64,000 bases of DNA from Lactifluus volemus (lineage: Eukaryota; Basidiomycota; Agaricomycetes; Russulales; Russulaceae), in the NCBI GenBank assembly GCA_022376515.1, contig WTXI01000125.1, positions 42,520 to 106,519 of the forward strand, read 5' to 3'. This document shows positions 23,530-33,148 of this stretch, piece by piece. Position 1 is the first letter of the stretch. Every line of letters begins with the position of its first letter. Under the pieces are notes generated by a model, which saw only the letters and a list, made by a program, of their open reading frames with translations, was not told the DNA's origin and made no database searches. Made by a program: the position numbers and the translations under genes.

Positions 23530-25167
23530 ATGACGTCGACACCAGCAGCAACCAGCTCCTCAAGGGACTGGAGGAACACATACGAAACAAGCATTGAACA
23601 CGAAACCGATCCCGCTAAAGTGCGGTGCCCATTCCCAGTCAGACCAGAAATAAACGACACGATCCCAAAGAAATATACAGTGAACATGGAGCATATCCTG
23701 ATGGAAACAGGGCATGTTCCATGGTCTGGGTATTATACAAACTATAAACACACACGTATCGCGCTCTCAAACGCGTGGGGAGTGTGGTTCGAAATCGAAC
23801 GCCGCATTAACGAAATTGTGGCCGTCCGAGTTGCACGAAATTCATTAAAACTGTTACACCTCCCAGTAGAAGGGCTCGACATGAGAGAGCTCATTCGATC
23901 GGGGGAGGCAATCGATGCAACGAACCCCCCCTCTCGCGCCCCGACACCGTTCCAAACGCCGTACAACCCCCCGAATATCCCCAGAGACGAGCCCGAAGAG
24001 AGACCCGAACGTGACGACGAAATGCGCGCGAACGTTGGGCGGTCAACCGATACCGCACGAGAACCCCCTCGCCGCCATACGGGACGTCCCCGAGGCGACG
24101 GCGACGATCCCTATGGACTAGACGACGAACTGGACGAACCTATGGGAAAAAATAATGTCAGATTGGAAGGAATTCCCCCCGAAAAGTTCACAGGAGAAAG
24201 GGGACATACCATACCCTTCCTAACCAAGTTCAAGAGGTTTATTTTGATGAATCGAGATGCCGCAATTGCCAGAGACCCCTACAAGAGATCAGCTTTCTTC
24301 CTATCCCTGATAGGAGGAACGAAAACGGATGGGTGGGTCGAGCGATCGTACGACTGGCTCGATCGCGCTGAGCGCGACCCGTCCATCCTTCCCTACGACA
24401 CCTCGGCTTGGGAAGTCTTGGAAAGCGAATTCAAGCGTGCATTTGTCGATTATGCAGAGCATGAGAAGGCCCAGGATGAGATCCGACGACTTAAAATGGC
24501 CAACGAAAATGTCGATCAGTACATCGCGGATTTCGAGCGCCTGGGCCATCGCGCGGGGTTAGATCTCGACGACCCGATGGCACTGCGCCTATTCGCTCGC
24601 GGCCTCCCCGTCGGGCTGGCCGACTCTTGCATCGATATCGAAAATCCGGAAACGTTCGAGCAGTGGACAAAAGCAGCACAGAGACATCATCGAAACTGGC
24701 TGCGGAAACGCGCCATCCATTCGAATTACGGCGGAACAAACAACCGACAACAGAACCAAAAAGGAAACCAAAGTGGCAACAACTTCTACTGGCGAAGACC
24801 CCAGCAAAATCAGAATAACAGCTCCCCCTCTCGCTCGCGCTGGCAGGCAAAAGACCCGAATGCAATGGATACGTCTGCAGTCGCCAGGAAAGCCACGACC
24901 GATGCAGAAAAGGAGCAGCATCGTAAGGAGGGACGATGTTTTGAATGCAGCCAACAAGGCCACCTCGCGCGCAACTGCCCGAACAGGAAGCCACGCGTCC
25001 GGGCCGCCGATGCCGGAACCGAAAAATCGAGCACATCGGAAGAACAGAAGACCTACACTCCAGCGGAAGCGGCTGCCTTCATAAAGAAATTCTCTGATGA
25101 AGAAAGAGAGGAATTCGTGAAGAGCCTTCAAGCTCTAGGAGAGGATGCGGGTTTTCAAGTGGCCTGA
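23530..25167 (+). CDS. gag: Gag polyprotein of the chromovirus
   Basis: 545 codons, ATG at 23530, 44 bp after the LTR. The centre (about residues 220-380) is the conserved retrotransposon Gag core, with EREHxxPFLTKFK-like and WEVLESEFKRAFVDY stretches. A Gln/Asn/Arg-rich linker follows, then one CCHC zinc knuckle starting at Cys470 (CFECSQQGHLARNC, C-X2-C-X4-H-X4-C) for RNA binding. The last codons hold a -1 frameshift site 10 bp before the TGA, so most ribosomes should end here and make Gag alone. It forms the cytoplasmic particle. Confidence 0.92.
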   Translation: MTSTPAATSSSRDWRNTYETSIEHETDPAKVRCPFPVRPEINDTIPKKYTVNMEHILMETGHVPWSGYYTNYKHTRIALSNAWGVWFEIERRINEIVAVRVARNSLKLLHLPVEGLDMRELIRSGEAIDATNPPSRAPTPFQTPYNPPNIPRDEPEERPERDDEMRANVGRSTDTAREPPRRHTGRPRGDGDDPYGLDDELDEPMGKNNVRLEGIPPEKFTGERGHTIPFLTKFKRFILMNRDAAIARDPYKRSAFFLSLIGGTKTDGWVERSYDWLDRAERDPSILPYDTSAWEVLESEFKRAFVDYAEHEKAQDEIRRLKMANENVDQYIADFERLGHRAGLDLDDPMALRLFARGLPVGLADSCIDIENPETFEQWTKAAQRHHRNWLRKRAIHSNYGGTNNRQQNQKGNQSGNNFYWRRPQQNQNNSSPSRSRWQAKDPNAMDTSAVARKATTDAEKEQHRKEGRCFECSQQGHLARNCPNRKPRVRAADAGTEKSSTSEEQKTYTPAEAAAFIKKFSDEEREEFVKSLQALGEDAGFQVA

Positions 25168-28100
25168 ATGCAACAGCTCTCATTCGGGCCTGTAGTACTG
25201 ACTCTTTGTATACGGCTAGGAATAAATATATCAAGACTGGATTCTTGATCTATACATCGAGGAAACGAGCTGAAAATCATGCACTCTTGGATACGGGAGC
25301 CACAGAATGCTTCATACACCCACGACTAGTTAACAAACTAGGACTAAAAGAACGACCTCTGCAACGACCACGAAATGTTCGTAACGTAGATGGAACAATC
25401 AATCAAGCAGGAAAAACGACAACAGGAGTTGAACTAACGGTCAAACTGAATGGGAAGCCATGCGACCACCTATTCTTCGTCACAGACATAGGGGAAGATG
25501 ACATTATCCTAGGCTACCCCTTCTTTGAATCGTTCAATCCTACCATTGATTGGGAAAAGGGCCAACTATCCGGAGAAGTCGTCGCCATCACCAAAGGAGA
25601 AGAGACCCTGTCTCCCAGAATAGCAAAAACCACGATGGCTACCCAACTGGCGGTACAGGCTAGGGAAGACAAGAAGACTTGGGACCAGATCGTCCCAAAA
25701 CAATATCACCGGTATGGGAAGGTCTTTCAAGAAGATGCCTCAGAGCGGTTCCCAGGACCAAGAAAATGGGACCATGCCATCGACCTAAAACCAGATGCCC
25801 CCACCTCACTAGACTGCCGCGTATACCCATTATCCCCTGCTGAGAAACAAGCACAAAAAGAATTCATCGCCACGAACCTACGACTAGGCAGAATTCGTAG
25901 ATCGAAGTCGCAGTATGCTTGTGGCTTCTTCTTCGTGGGGAAGAAGGACGGGAAGTTACGACCGGTACAGGATTATCGGAAACTCAACGAATGGACAATC
26001 CCTAACCGCTACCCCCTTCCCCTGATCACCGACCTCATCCACGACCTAGCGGATAAAAAGTTATTCACCAAGTTTGACGTTCGTTGGGGATACAACAATA
26101 TCCGACTAAAAGAAGGTGACGAGTGGAAGGCGGCATTCAAAACCAGTGAAGGACTATTCGAACCTACAGTAATGTTTTTCGGCCTGCGCAACTCCCCAGC
26201 TACCTTCCAAACAATGATGGACGAAATATTCCGAGACGAGATTCAAGAAGGATGGGTCAAGATCTACATGGATGATATCGTCATTGCAACTACAGATGAC
26301 GAAGTCCTTCATAGCCTACGAGTCGACCACATCCTAAATAAACTGGCAAAACACGACCTCTTCCTTAAACCGGAAAAATGCCACTTCCATCAACGGGAAG
26401 TCGAATACTTGGGGGTGATCATTGGCAATGGCAAGATTCGGATGGACCCCGTCAAAGTCAAAGGAATCACTGATTGGCCGACACCCACTACTGTAAAAGA
26501 AGTACGCAGCTTCCTTGGATTCTGCAACTTCTACCGCGCCTTCATTCCCCATTTCTCCAATATCGCACGACCCCTGAATGACCTCACGTGCAAAAATCGA
26601 CAGTGGACGTGGTCGACCAAGGAACAAACAGCGTTCGATCAACTAAAACAAGTCTGTACTGAATCGCCAGTCCTGCGGGCTCCTGATTGGACCAAACGCT
26701 TCATCCTGGAAACAGACGCTTCTGGCTTCGCCCTGGGAGCTGTCATTGCCCAGCAGTTCGATGATGGGATCCACCCAATCGCATTCCATAGCCGGACCCT
26801 CCTAGATGCCGAACGAAATTACGATACCCACGACAAGGAACTAGCTGCGATCATATTTGGGTTTAAATGTGGCCGTCCATTCTTCCTCGGGGCTAAACAT
26901 GCTGTAGAAGTGAGGACGGATCATAAAAACCTTCAATATTTCCGCGAGCCGCAAAAGGTTACCGGGCGACAAGCCCGCTGGCTCACGTTCCTACAGGACT
27001 TCAACTACACCCTTGCTCATATCCCTGGACACCAAAACACCGTCGCCGACCTCCTATCGCGGAGATCAGACCTTAATAAGGGGGTGAACACCGATGAACC
27101 ACGCATTCTCCTGCCTGACACCCTTTTTTCTGAACCCCAACACGACTCCCTACGTAAACTCTTCCTGGAAGACAACGCAGAACATCGACGATCAATTCTT
27201 CGACAAATCCACGACAGCCCTGTTGGTGGACACCCAGGTATCGCCAATACATGGGAATTAGTCAAACAATCATACGAGGGGCCTCGACTCCGTGAATTCG
27301 TAGAAGAATACGTGAAAGGATGTGCCAAATGTCAGGAGTCAAAAACAAACCTCCCACGATCGAAAGCACCCCTCCAACGTTTCGATACACATGTAGAAGA
27401 AGGCCCTTTTCAATACATATCCATGGACCTTATCACGGACTTACCCAAATCGGAAGGATACGACAGCATCCTAACCATTGTCGACCAGGGGTGCTCTAAA
27501 GCGGCTAAATTCATCCCATGTACGAAAACAATTGACGGACCTGGAGTCGCCAAGGAATACCTTCGCCACCTAGTACCATGGTTCGGCTTACCGCGACGGA
27601 TCATATCAGACCGAGACCCACGCTTCACTTCCAACTTCTCTCGCGCAATCTGTAAAGACACAGGGATCCAACAAAATTTATCCACTGCGTTTCACCCACG
27701 AACCGATGGACAGACAGAGCGAATGAACGCGTGGGTAGAGCAATACTTACGACCATGGACCAGCAATCGACCCCATGATTGGGCACACCTACTCCCCATG
27801 GCGGAATTCGCTCACAACTCGTGGAAACACGACATAGCTCGGAAGTCACCTCACGAACTCCTCATGGGAACGCACCCCCAAATCAACATTCAACTGATCG
27901 AAGAAAGTGTCCCAGCAGCGATCGATCGACTTCGAGAACTCGCGGAAGCCAGACAGTCAGCCCAAGAACGACTTCAGATGATACAAAAGGCTAAAGACGA
28001 TAAGACGCCGCGAAACCCACGAGGAAAGACGACGGAGAAACTCAAGAAAGGTGATCAAGTGTGGTTGGAAGGGAAGAACCTATCGATCAAAGGCAAACGA

Positions 28101-28487
28101 AAACTCATGCCCAAAAGATACGGACCCTTCACAATCACAGAGGAAGTGACGCCGGTGGCGTTCCGCCTAGACCTCCCAGAATCAATGAAAGTGCACAACG
28201 TCTTCCATATCGATCTCCTATCACCATATAAGGAGACGGAAGCCTACGGCACGCCGTTTGCACGACCACCACCGATCATCGATAAAAGTGAAGAAGAATA
28301 CAAGATCGATGCGATACTAGATGTGAAGAAGCAAAAAGGTAGAGGAAGAGGACTTCAGTACCTCGTCCACTGGAAAGGATATCCCAACTCCGACAACACA
28401 TGGGTCAAACACAAAGACCTAGACGCCCCAGAACTCCTCAAAGAATATTATCGAAACTCCGCTACGGCTGGACGACCAGAAGTATAA
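25101..28487 (+). CDS. pol: Pol polyprotein (protease, RT, RNase H, integrase, chromodomain)
   Basis: Open in the -1 frame relative to gag from 25101 and entered by frameshifting at 25149-25155; no ATG precedes the protease core. Domains: aspartic protease LLDTGATECF (near 25287), reverse transcriptase with YMDD at 26265-26276, RNase H ETDASGFALG (near 26710) and TDHKNLQYF, integrase zinc region with GGHPG and CAKCQ (near 27230-27340), DDE core in MDLITDLP (near 27425), IISDRDPRF (near 27605) and DGQTERMNAW (near 27710), GPFTI module, and a C-terminal chromodomain with YLVHWKGYPNSDNTW (near 28360) that is known to direct such elements to marked chromatin. Every catalytic motif is intact. Confidence 0.95.
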   Translation, partial: RKRGIREEPSSSRRGCGFSSGLNATALIRACSTDSLYTARNKYIKTGFLIYTSRKRAENHALLDTGATECFIHPRLVNKLGLKERPLQRPRNVRNVDGTINQAGKTTTGVELTVKLNGKPCDHLFFVTDIGEDDIILGYPFFESFNPTIDWEKGQLSGEVVAITKGEETLSPRIAKTTMATQLAVQAREDKKTWDQIVPKQYHRYGKVFQEDASERFPGPRKWDHAIDLKPDAPTSLDCRVYPLSPAEKQAQKEFIATNLRLGRIRRSKSQYACGFFFVGKKDGKLRPVQDYRKLNEWTIPNRYPLPLITDLIHDLADKKLFTKFDVRWGYNNIRLKEGDEWKAAFKTSEGLFEPTVMFFGLRNSPATFQTMMDEIFRDEIQEGWVKIYMDDIVIATTDDEVLHSLRVDHILNKLAKHDLFLKPEKCHFHQREVEYLGVIIGNGKIRMDPVKVKGITDWPTPTTVKEVRSFLGFCNFYRAFIPHFSNIARPLNDLTCKNRQWTWSTKEQTAFDQLKQVCTESPVLRAPDWTKRFILETDASGFALGAVIAQQFDDGIHPIAFHSRTLLDAERNYDTHDKELAAIIFGFKCGRPFFLGAKHAVEVRTDHKNLQYFREPQKVTGRQARWLTFLQDFNYTLAHIPGHQNTVADLLSRRSDLNKGVNTDEPRILLPDTLFSEPQHDSLRKLFLEDNAEHRRSILRQIHDSPVGGHPGIANTWELVKQSYEGPRLREFVEEYVKGCAKCQESKTNLPRSKAPLQRFDTHVEEGPFQYISMDLITDLPKSEGYDSILTIVDQGCSKAAKFIPCTKTIDGPGVAKEYLRHLVPWFGLPRRIISDRDPRFTSNFSRAICKDTGIQQNLSTAFHPRTDGQTERMNAWVEQYLRPWTSNRPHDWAHLLPMAEFAHNSWKHDIARKSPHELLMGTHPQINIQLIEESVPAAIDRLRELAEARQSAQERLQMIQKAKDDKTPRNPRGKTTEKLKKGDQVWLEGKNLSIKGKRKLMPKRYGPFTITEEVTPVAFRLDLPESMKVHNVFHIDLLSPYKETEAYGTPFARPPPIIDKSEEEYKIDAILDVKKQKGRGRGLQYLVHWKGYPNSDNTWVKHKDLDAPELLKEYYRNSATAGRPEV
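25149..25190 (+). promoter_or_regulatory. -1 ribosomal frameshift signal between gag and pol
   Basis: Slippery heptamer G GGT TTT at 25149-25155, in the gag frame. After a 5-nt spacer comes a 10-bp hairpin: GGCCTGAATG (25161-25170) pairs with CATTCGGGCC (25181-25190) across a 10-nt loop, with one U-G pair. The shift moves into the pol frame, which is open from 25101 to 28487. Confidence 0.85.
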
Positions 28488-28563
28488 ATACAACCCCCAC
28501 TTCACCGAACCTTTCCCATCCCACTACTTCATCCACCTAGTCAAACTCACAACGTATAGAAAC

Positions 28564-30159
28564 ATGTCTTCTACCTCCTCCCCCACTACCTCTCCAGTTA
28601 CGATCAACGATCCACTCCCTCTCTCTCCACCTCCCGACTACAGTGTTGACCTTGAAATCACTGAAGGAGGAACCCTCGAACCCATCCATCGCCAAAGGAT
28701 GCCAATAGCAGCATTCAACGCTACGGACGAACCAAACATCAACCGATACATCATGATGGCCTACCAGGTTGCGATCATTGGAGCAACGCGAGAGTTCCAC
28801 AGACTTCCCACTCGGTCGGCGATGAGAATCACCGGACACCTACCCTACCCACTACCTGACCATACGATAGCCACTCACTTTCGGTGGGCGGTAGAACACG
28901 CAATGAATATCCTACAAGGGGCAGACATGTGGAACCTCCCCCTCCAGGAAGCATTACAACGATTCGGCCATTCCGACCCACGATACAGCGTCGGATCGAC
29001 AAGAATCCCTTCACCTCCCCCGCTTATGCTCCGTCCTCGAACGGAAATCACCGAACTAGTCCTGCGACACATAGGCAGAACCATCGTATCAATGCCAGCG
29101 AGTCCAGCACCGTCGTACCGTTCGGACTTCCCACCGCCTCCACCATCCCCATCATACCACGTAACTACCCCGCCCGGGAACACCCCAGACCTCTCCCCAA
29201 CCTCTGACAACCCCATCTCGTCTTCCGACGAGGCAGTCGACGCCTTAATCACCCACGACTTTGAGATGGCCCTCGAAGAAGCAGAAAGAGAACAACGAGA
29301 GATGCTGCGAACTCCCACACCTGACGGACCCCAACCAGGCGTTAAACCAGGAGTAGGATGGGTCGTCAACCAGATCCTCCCGGACTGGAAGCTACCCAAC
29401 GTCCCTGACGGCAACGGCACCTCCACCGCCGCTTTTGTCCTTATCGATATGACAGACGACGACGGACCATCCGTACTGGGAACTCAGGGGAAGAACTGCC
29501 CTACGAGTTGTAGACCACTCAGGGCCGCGCGAGCACGATTCCCCCAACGCCCCTACACCCGCAAACAACGGTTCTTGTTTGCGGAAGACGAGAAACACTC
29601 CCCCCTAGTCGATGCCGCTTTAGAGGATCTTGAGGATTCTACTCTGAAAGCCGAGGTGATTCGTCACCGCCTTTTTGTTAGCAAAATGAGGAGGACGGCA
29701 CGCCACATGTCTCACCTTCGTCGCAAGTTCTTAGCGTACCAAGAAGAGGCATGGATCACCCATGAACTCCTCGCCAACGCGAACGCCGCCTTTCGCATTA
29801 CCCACATGATCAACTCTGATATAGGCGGCGGGTTTGGGAGTGGTGCACGTCTCTCCCACAGAGTTCGACTCGAAGGGATGGACATCCTTGAAGATCCATG
29901 GAGGGAGGAACCCACACGTCGCGAAACATTCTGCGAATGGTGTAGACGTGAGGATCACGATACAGGGTTCTGCCACTTCTTACGTAAGTGCCAGTTTTGC
30001 GGTCAATGTGGGCACGTCGAAGATAAGTGCAACATTCCCCACCGAAACTGCCATCACGGCCTTACATGCAAAGTCCCCGTTGATCACGTTAACCTCGAAA
30101 AAACCCGTTGCCCTACGAGGACTCGTCGCCCTGCCCGGCTCGGTGTCCGCTTCACTTAG
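28564..30159 (+). CDS. Third ORF of the retrotransposon, with two zinc knuckles
   Basis: 531 codons between pol and the 3' LTR, ATG at 28564, 76 bp after the pol stop. The N-terminal half is Ser/Pro-rich with a compact middle part (NRYIMMAYQVAIIGATREFH near residue 60). A basic helical stretch lies near residues 365-405. The C-terminus has two CCHC knuckles, C457-X2-C460-X4-H465-X4-C470 and C476-X2-C479-X4-H484-X4-C489, followed by more Cys/His. No signal peptide or membrane segment is seen, so it is not envelope-like. I do not recognise the family; the knuckles suggest a nucleic-acid-binding or Gag-like accessory role. How it is translated is not evident; splicing or an internal promoter is possible. 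Confidence 0.8.
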   Translation: MSSTSSPTTSPVTINDPLPLSPPPDYSVDLEITEGGTLEPIHRQRMPIAAFNATDEPNINRYIMMAYQVAIIGATREFHRLPTRSAMRITGHLPYPLPDHTIATHFRWAVEHAMNILQGADMWNLPLQEALQRFGHSDPRYSVGSTRIPSPPPLMLRPRTEITELVLRHIGRTIVSMPASPAPSYRSDFPPPPPSPSYHVTTPPGNTPDLSPTSDNPISSSDEAVDALITHDFEMALEEAEREQREMLRTPTPDGPQPGVKPGVGWVVNQILPDWKLPNVPDGNGTSTAAFVLIDMTDDDGPSVLGTQGKNCPTSCRPLRAARARFPQRPYTRKQRFLFAEDEKHSPLVDAALEDLEDSTLKAEVIRHRLFVSKMRRTARHMSHLRRKFLAYQEEAWITHELLANANAAFRITHMINSDIGGGFGSGARLSHRVRLEGMDILEDPWREEPTRRETFCEWCRREDHDTGFCHFLRKCQFCGQCGHVEDKCNIPHRNCHHGLTCKVPVDHVNLEKTRCPTRTRRPARLGVRFT

Positions 30160-30176
30160 AAGCCTCAGACGCTAAT

Positions 30177-30183
30177 AAGGGGG
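30177..30183 (+). promoter_or_regulatory. Polypurine tract
   Basis: AAGGGGG, three bases before the 3' LTR; the usual place for the plus-strand primer. Confidence 0.7.
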
Positions 30184-30186
30184 TAA

Positions 30187-30665
30187 TGTCACGGTAACGT
30201 GACGTGACGGTCACAGGTGACCCTGACTCATCATTTTCCTTCTCGTACTCATCGATACGTTGGACGATTCTCTCACCTTCCACTAGCTTCCGTAACGTTC
30301 CGGTTGATTCTATATGCTTCTATACATTCACAGGGTTACCCCTGAACATTCTAGTATGATCCGCCGTTCACGTATATATATCCCTTGTACCTCTGAGACG
30401 GGCCTTAAGCTCGTTCTCCTGTAGAACTCAGGTAGTCGACACAGCGAGCAATACAAGTGGCCGTTCAGCCTTTCCTTCCCTTCTCCTCTGAAAGACTGCT
30501 TCCTCTTTGAGTGAAGCCTCTGAAGACTTGTGTGGATCGCACCACAGCCAAGTCTTCTACTCTTCGACTAGACCTTCGCGCCTTAGTCCTTGCGGCCGCT
30601 TCGTCGTTCCGCTTAGTCAGCACGACTCGGACTCGAAACCACGCCACGGTGACCTGACCGCGACA
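30187..30665 (+). repeat. 3' LTR
   Basis: 479 bp, two substitutions from the 5' LTR, followed by the ATTCG target duplication. Confidence 0.95.
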
Positions 30666-30670
30666 ATTCG

Positions 30671-31460
30671 AGTTTATCCAAGGGAATGAGAGTTGTGTGT
30701 TAAATCAAAATGCGAGCATTTGTGATATTTTTCACAAGTTGTTAGGGTGATGAAGGAATAAAGATAACCTCTCGTTCATCTGAAAAAACTCTTCTTTCAT
30801 TGGTATATCATCTCAAATGTAATCATCCTCTCCGGCTTTCTGGATGAGCTTTAGCTCTTCCCACTGGCAGCCCATATCATGGCAGGAGAATGAGTAGTGG
30901 TATTTGAGTACTATTTTACAATCCATCCTTTCCGGTATTAGACTGGTTGTCTATACAATTGGAAATTCTACTGTAGGGGCAAGTGTAGGGGGAAGAGAAC
31001 CAGGATAACCACCTGTTAACCGGGAACCAAAGAAAAAAAAAAAGAAACAAATTGTGATAATGATCGGTCGGGTATTCTTTGCTGGAGAACAACGACAAAT
31101 GATAAGTGTATATCTTTTAGGTCCCATGATCGCATGATAGGTGATAACGGTGTATCATCATCTCCGGCCTTCTCAGTGAGCTTAGCTCTTCCCACTGGCA
31201 GTCCATTCCATGACAGGAGAATGAGTAGTAGAATTGGGTACTATATTACAATCCTTCCTTGACTAGGTGTCTATATAATGTGAAATTCTACTGTAGCGGG
31301 GGAAGAGAAAACCAAGATAACGACCTGATCACTAGTAACCAAAGAAAAGAAAAAAAGAAAAAAGAAACAAATTGTGATAATGATCGAGGTCGGCACGGTA
31401 CTGGCCAACGCCAATGATAAGTGTAAGTGATGTACTGTAGTGGTGTCACATATATTGAAT
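30671..31460. other. Intergenic region with a local direct repeat
   Basis: Downstream side of F-box copy F2. Segments of about 240 bp at roughly 30828-31074 and 31160-31392 are diverged direct copies (shared TTAGCTCTTCCCACTGGCAG, ATTCTACTGTAG and GAAACAAATTGTGATAATGA). Units C and D have one copy each (near 44060-44280 and 57070-57290). No gene seen. Confidence 0.6.
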
Positions 31461-33081
31461 TCACTTGCGACTGCGACTTGGAGGCAGCCCAATCGGCGCA
31501 TTGTAGATTCGAATCACCCGTGGTACAGCCAAAGGCGGTCCATGCGGGACATTCGTCACGAATAGATCTATCGGCTCATCCGGGTCTACCTCACGGAACG
31601 TATCCTCGCTCAGACCCATCGAAAGCCGCGTGCGTTTGAACGGCCGTGCTTCGCTTGGGTCATCTTGTTTCGCCGGCCCGCGCCACCAAACGTAGCACGG
31701 GCCTTTACGGAACGAGATGAACATGCGCATCGAGGGTACAGCGTCGAACATGGCGAGCGCATAACGCTCTGTCTTGTCAAACGAGTACATCTCTTCTTCC
31801 GTGCACGAGTCGATCGAGAATCCAGACGAGGATGAGGTGTACCCATCTTCGTCTCGCGCTACGGGGTAGTTGAGAGGCGCCCACACGAACACTTGCAGTT
31901 TCGTAAAGTGCTCCTTGATGACCCGTAATATCCGCTTGTTCTCCCCTGCAGACTGCAACAAAATAGTCATCCATGGTCACGTAAGCGAGCCGATCAAACA
32001 CTTATGCGTTGATGATACGTACATAGTCGATGTTTTCGTAAATGGCGAGGCAAGTCAAGTTTGGTGCTTTATCAGCGAACGCCTGGAGAACACGTGATGT
32101 CGACAGATACTCGGTCAAAGTTTGCCGCGTGAGCGTCAAGCACTTGAGATTCCGACTGACATCGCGTAGAGATTGCGCCGCTCTGAGCTCCTCCTGAACG
32201 TCACTACATCGCATATCGTACCGGAGCACCACTGGTTGTGGTTTCTCCCGCTCCTCATAACACGCGAGGATGTATGGCGAGATGCGCAAGTATGAGCAGC
32301 CCATCAGTGTCGCGTCCGAGGTGCCGGGGCGCACTGGATCGTCGCCCAGATAGCCACCGTGTTCGAACGAGGCAAGTTGAGGCTGCGTAGCGAGCCATCG
32401 AGAGAGTGGTTCTGCCCACGTAAAGACGCATGCGAGACGTTCCAGCTTGAACGAACAATCTTGGAGTATCCGAACATCGTCGTAGTCCACTGGCCATGGG
32501 CGCTCGCCCGGCTGGCGGATGTGTATGGATTGAGAGATTGAAAGATCGGTGAGGTTGACGAGTAATTTCATCATTTGCGCAACGGTATCCGTGTCCCCCG
32601 GTTCGGGTTCTCTATGCACGGCTCCGGTAAATGCCAGACGTTGGACACGACGAGCCAAATCCGGTCGGGCGATCATGGTGCGACAAAAGTGGAGAAGTCT
32701 CTTTTCGGGAACGGCAATATACCTGTAGAAATGAGCTTCCACATAGTCTCTGAACGAATGTGAGACGAGACAGAGACGGTAGTTGAAATCGGAAGGACGG
32801 ATGAATTGTAGTATGGGCCGAAAGAGTTCTGGGGAAGGAAGGACTTTAAAGAGAGTGGTTGGATGTTCGGATTTGCGGCTTACCTAGATTGTCCCGAAGT
32901 CGATTCATGCCAAGCTCGGAGAGGGAGCGAAGAAAAGAAGGGATGGCGGTGCGGCGTACTGGGGAGTTGAATACAATAAGGACCTCTTGATGCTCTTTTC
33001 ACCGCCGCGCCGTACATCATCAATGTCGTTACCAGGAGCGTGGAACCCAGCTTCTTTACTAGGTTGTGGGAAATCAAACAT
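31461..33081 (-). pseudogene. F-box-like gene copy F2, N-terminus damaged
   Basis: The middle exon from MEAHFYRYIAVPEKRLL (32742) to IYENIDY (near 32037) and much of the last exon are open. The F-box itself is broken: a run of five C in copy F4 is four C here (near 32831), and the segment with the exon-2 splice acceptor and its first codons is missing. The first exon (near 32885-33081) also lacks about 26 bp relative to F4. A shorter protein from an internal start remains possible. Confidence 0.65.
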
Positions 33082-33148
33082 GATCAAGGGTCTAAGTTCC
33101 TATTTTGGCATAACAAGCTACAATGTCGCCCAATCTCGCGGGACCTCT

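Larger units (their letters stand above)
23007..30665 (+). mobile_element. Full-length Ty3/Gypsy chromovirus LTR retrotransposon
   Basis: 7659 bp, bounded by two 479-bp LTRs and the 5-bp target duplication ATTCG (23002-23006 and 30666-30670). Order: 5' LTR, primer site, gag, pol (protease, reverse transcriptase, RNase H, integrase, chromodomain), a third ORF, polypurine tract, 3' LTR. The LTRs differ at two positions only (23078 T against 30258 C, and 23481 T against 30661 C), so the insertion is recent. All three ORFs are open. The unit D paralogue near 56817 keeps a related unfilled site, AATTCGAGTTTTATCC. Confidence 0.96.

Noticed and set aside
25206..25208. Independent start of pol at 25206
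   Set aside because: The codon is TTG, not ATG, and the frame is open further upstream to 25101, overlapping gag at a slippery site.
28564..30159. Third retrotransposon ORF as an envelope gene
   Set aside because: No signal peptide, transmembrane segment or fusion-like region; the zinc knuckles point to nucleic-acid binding.
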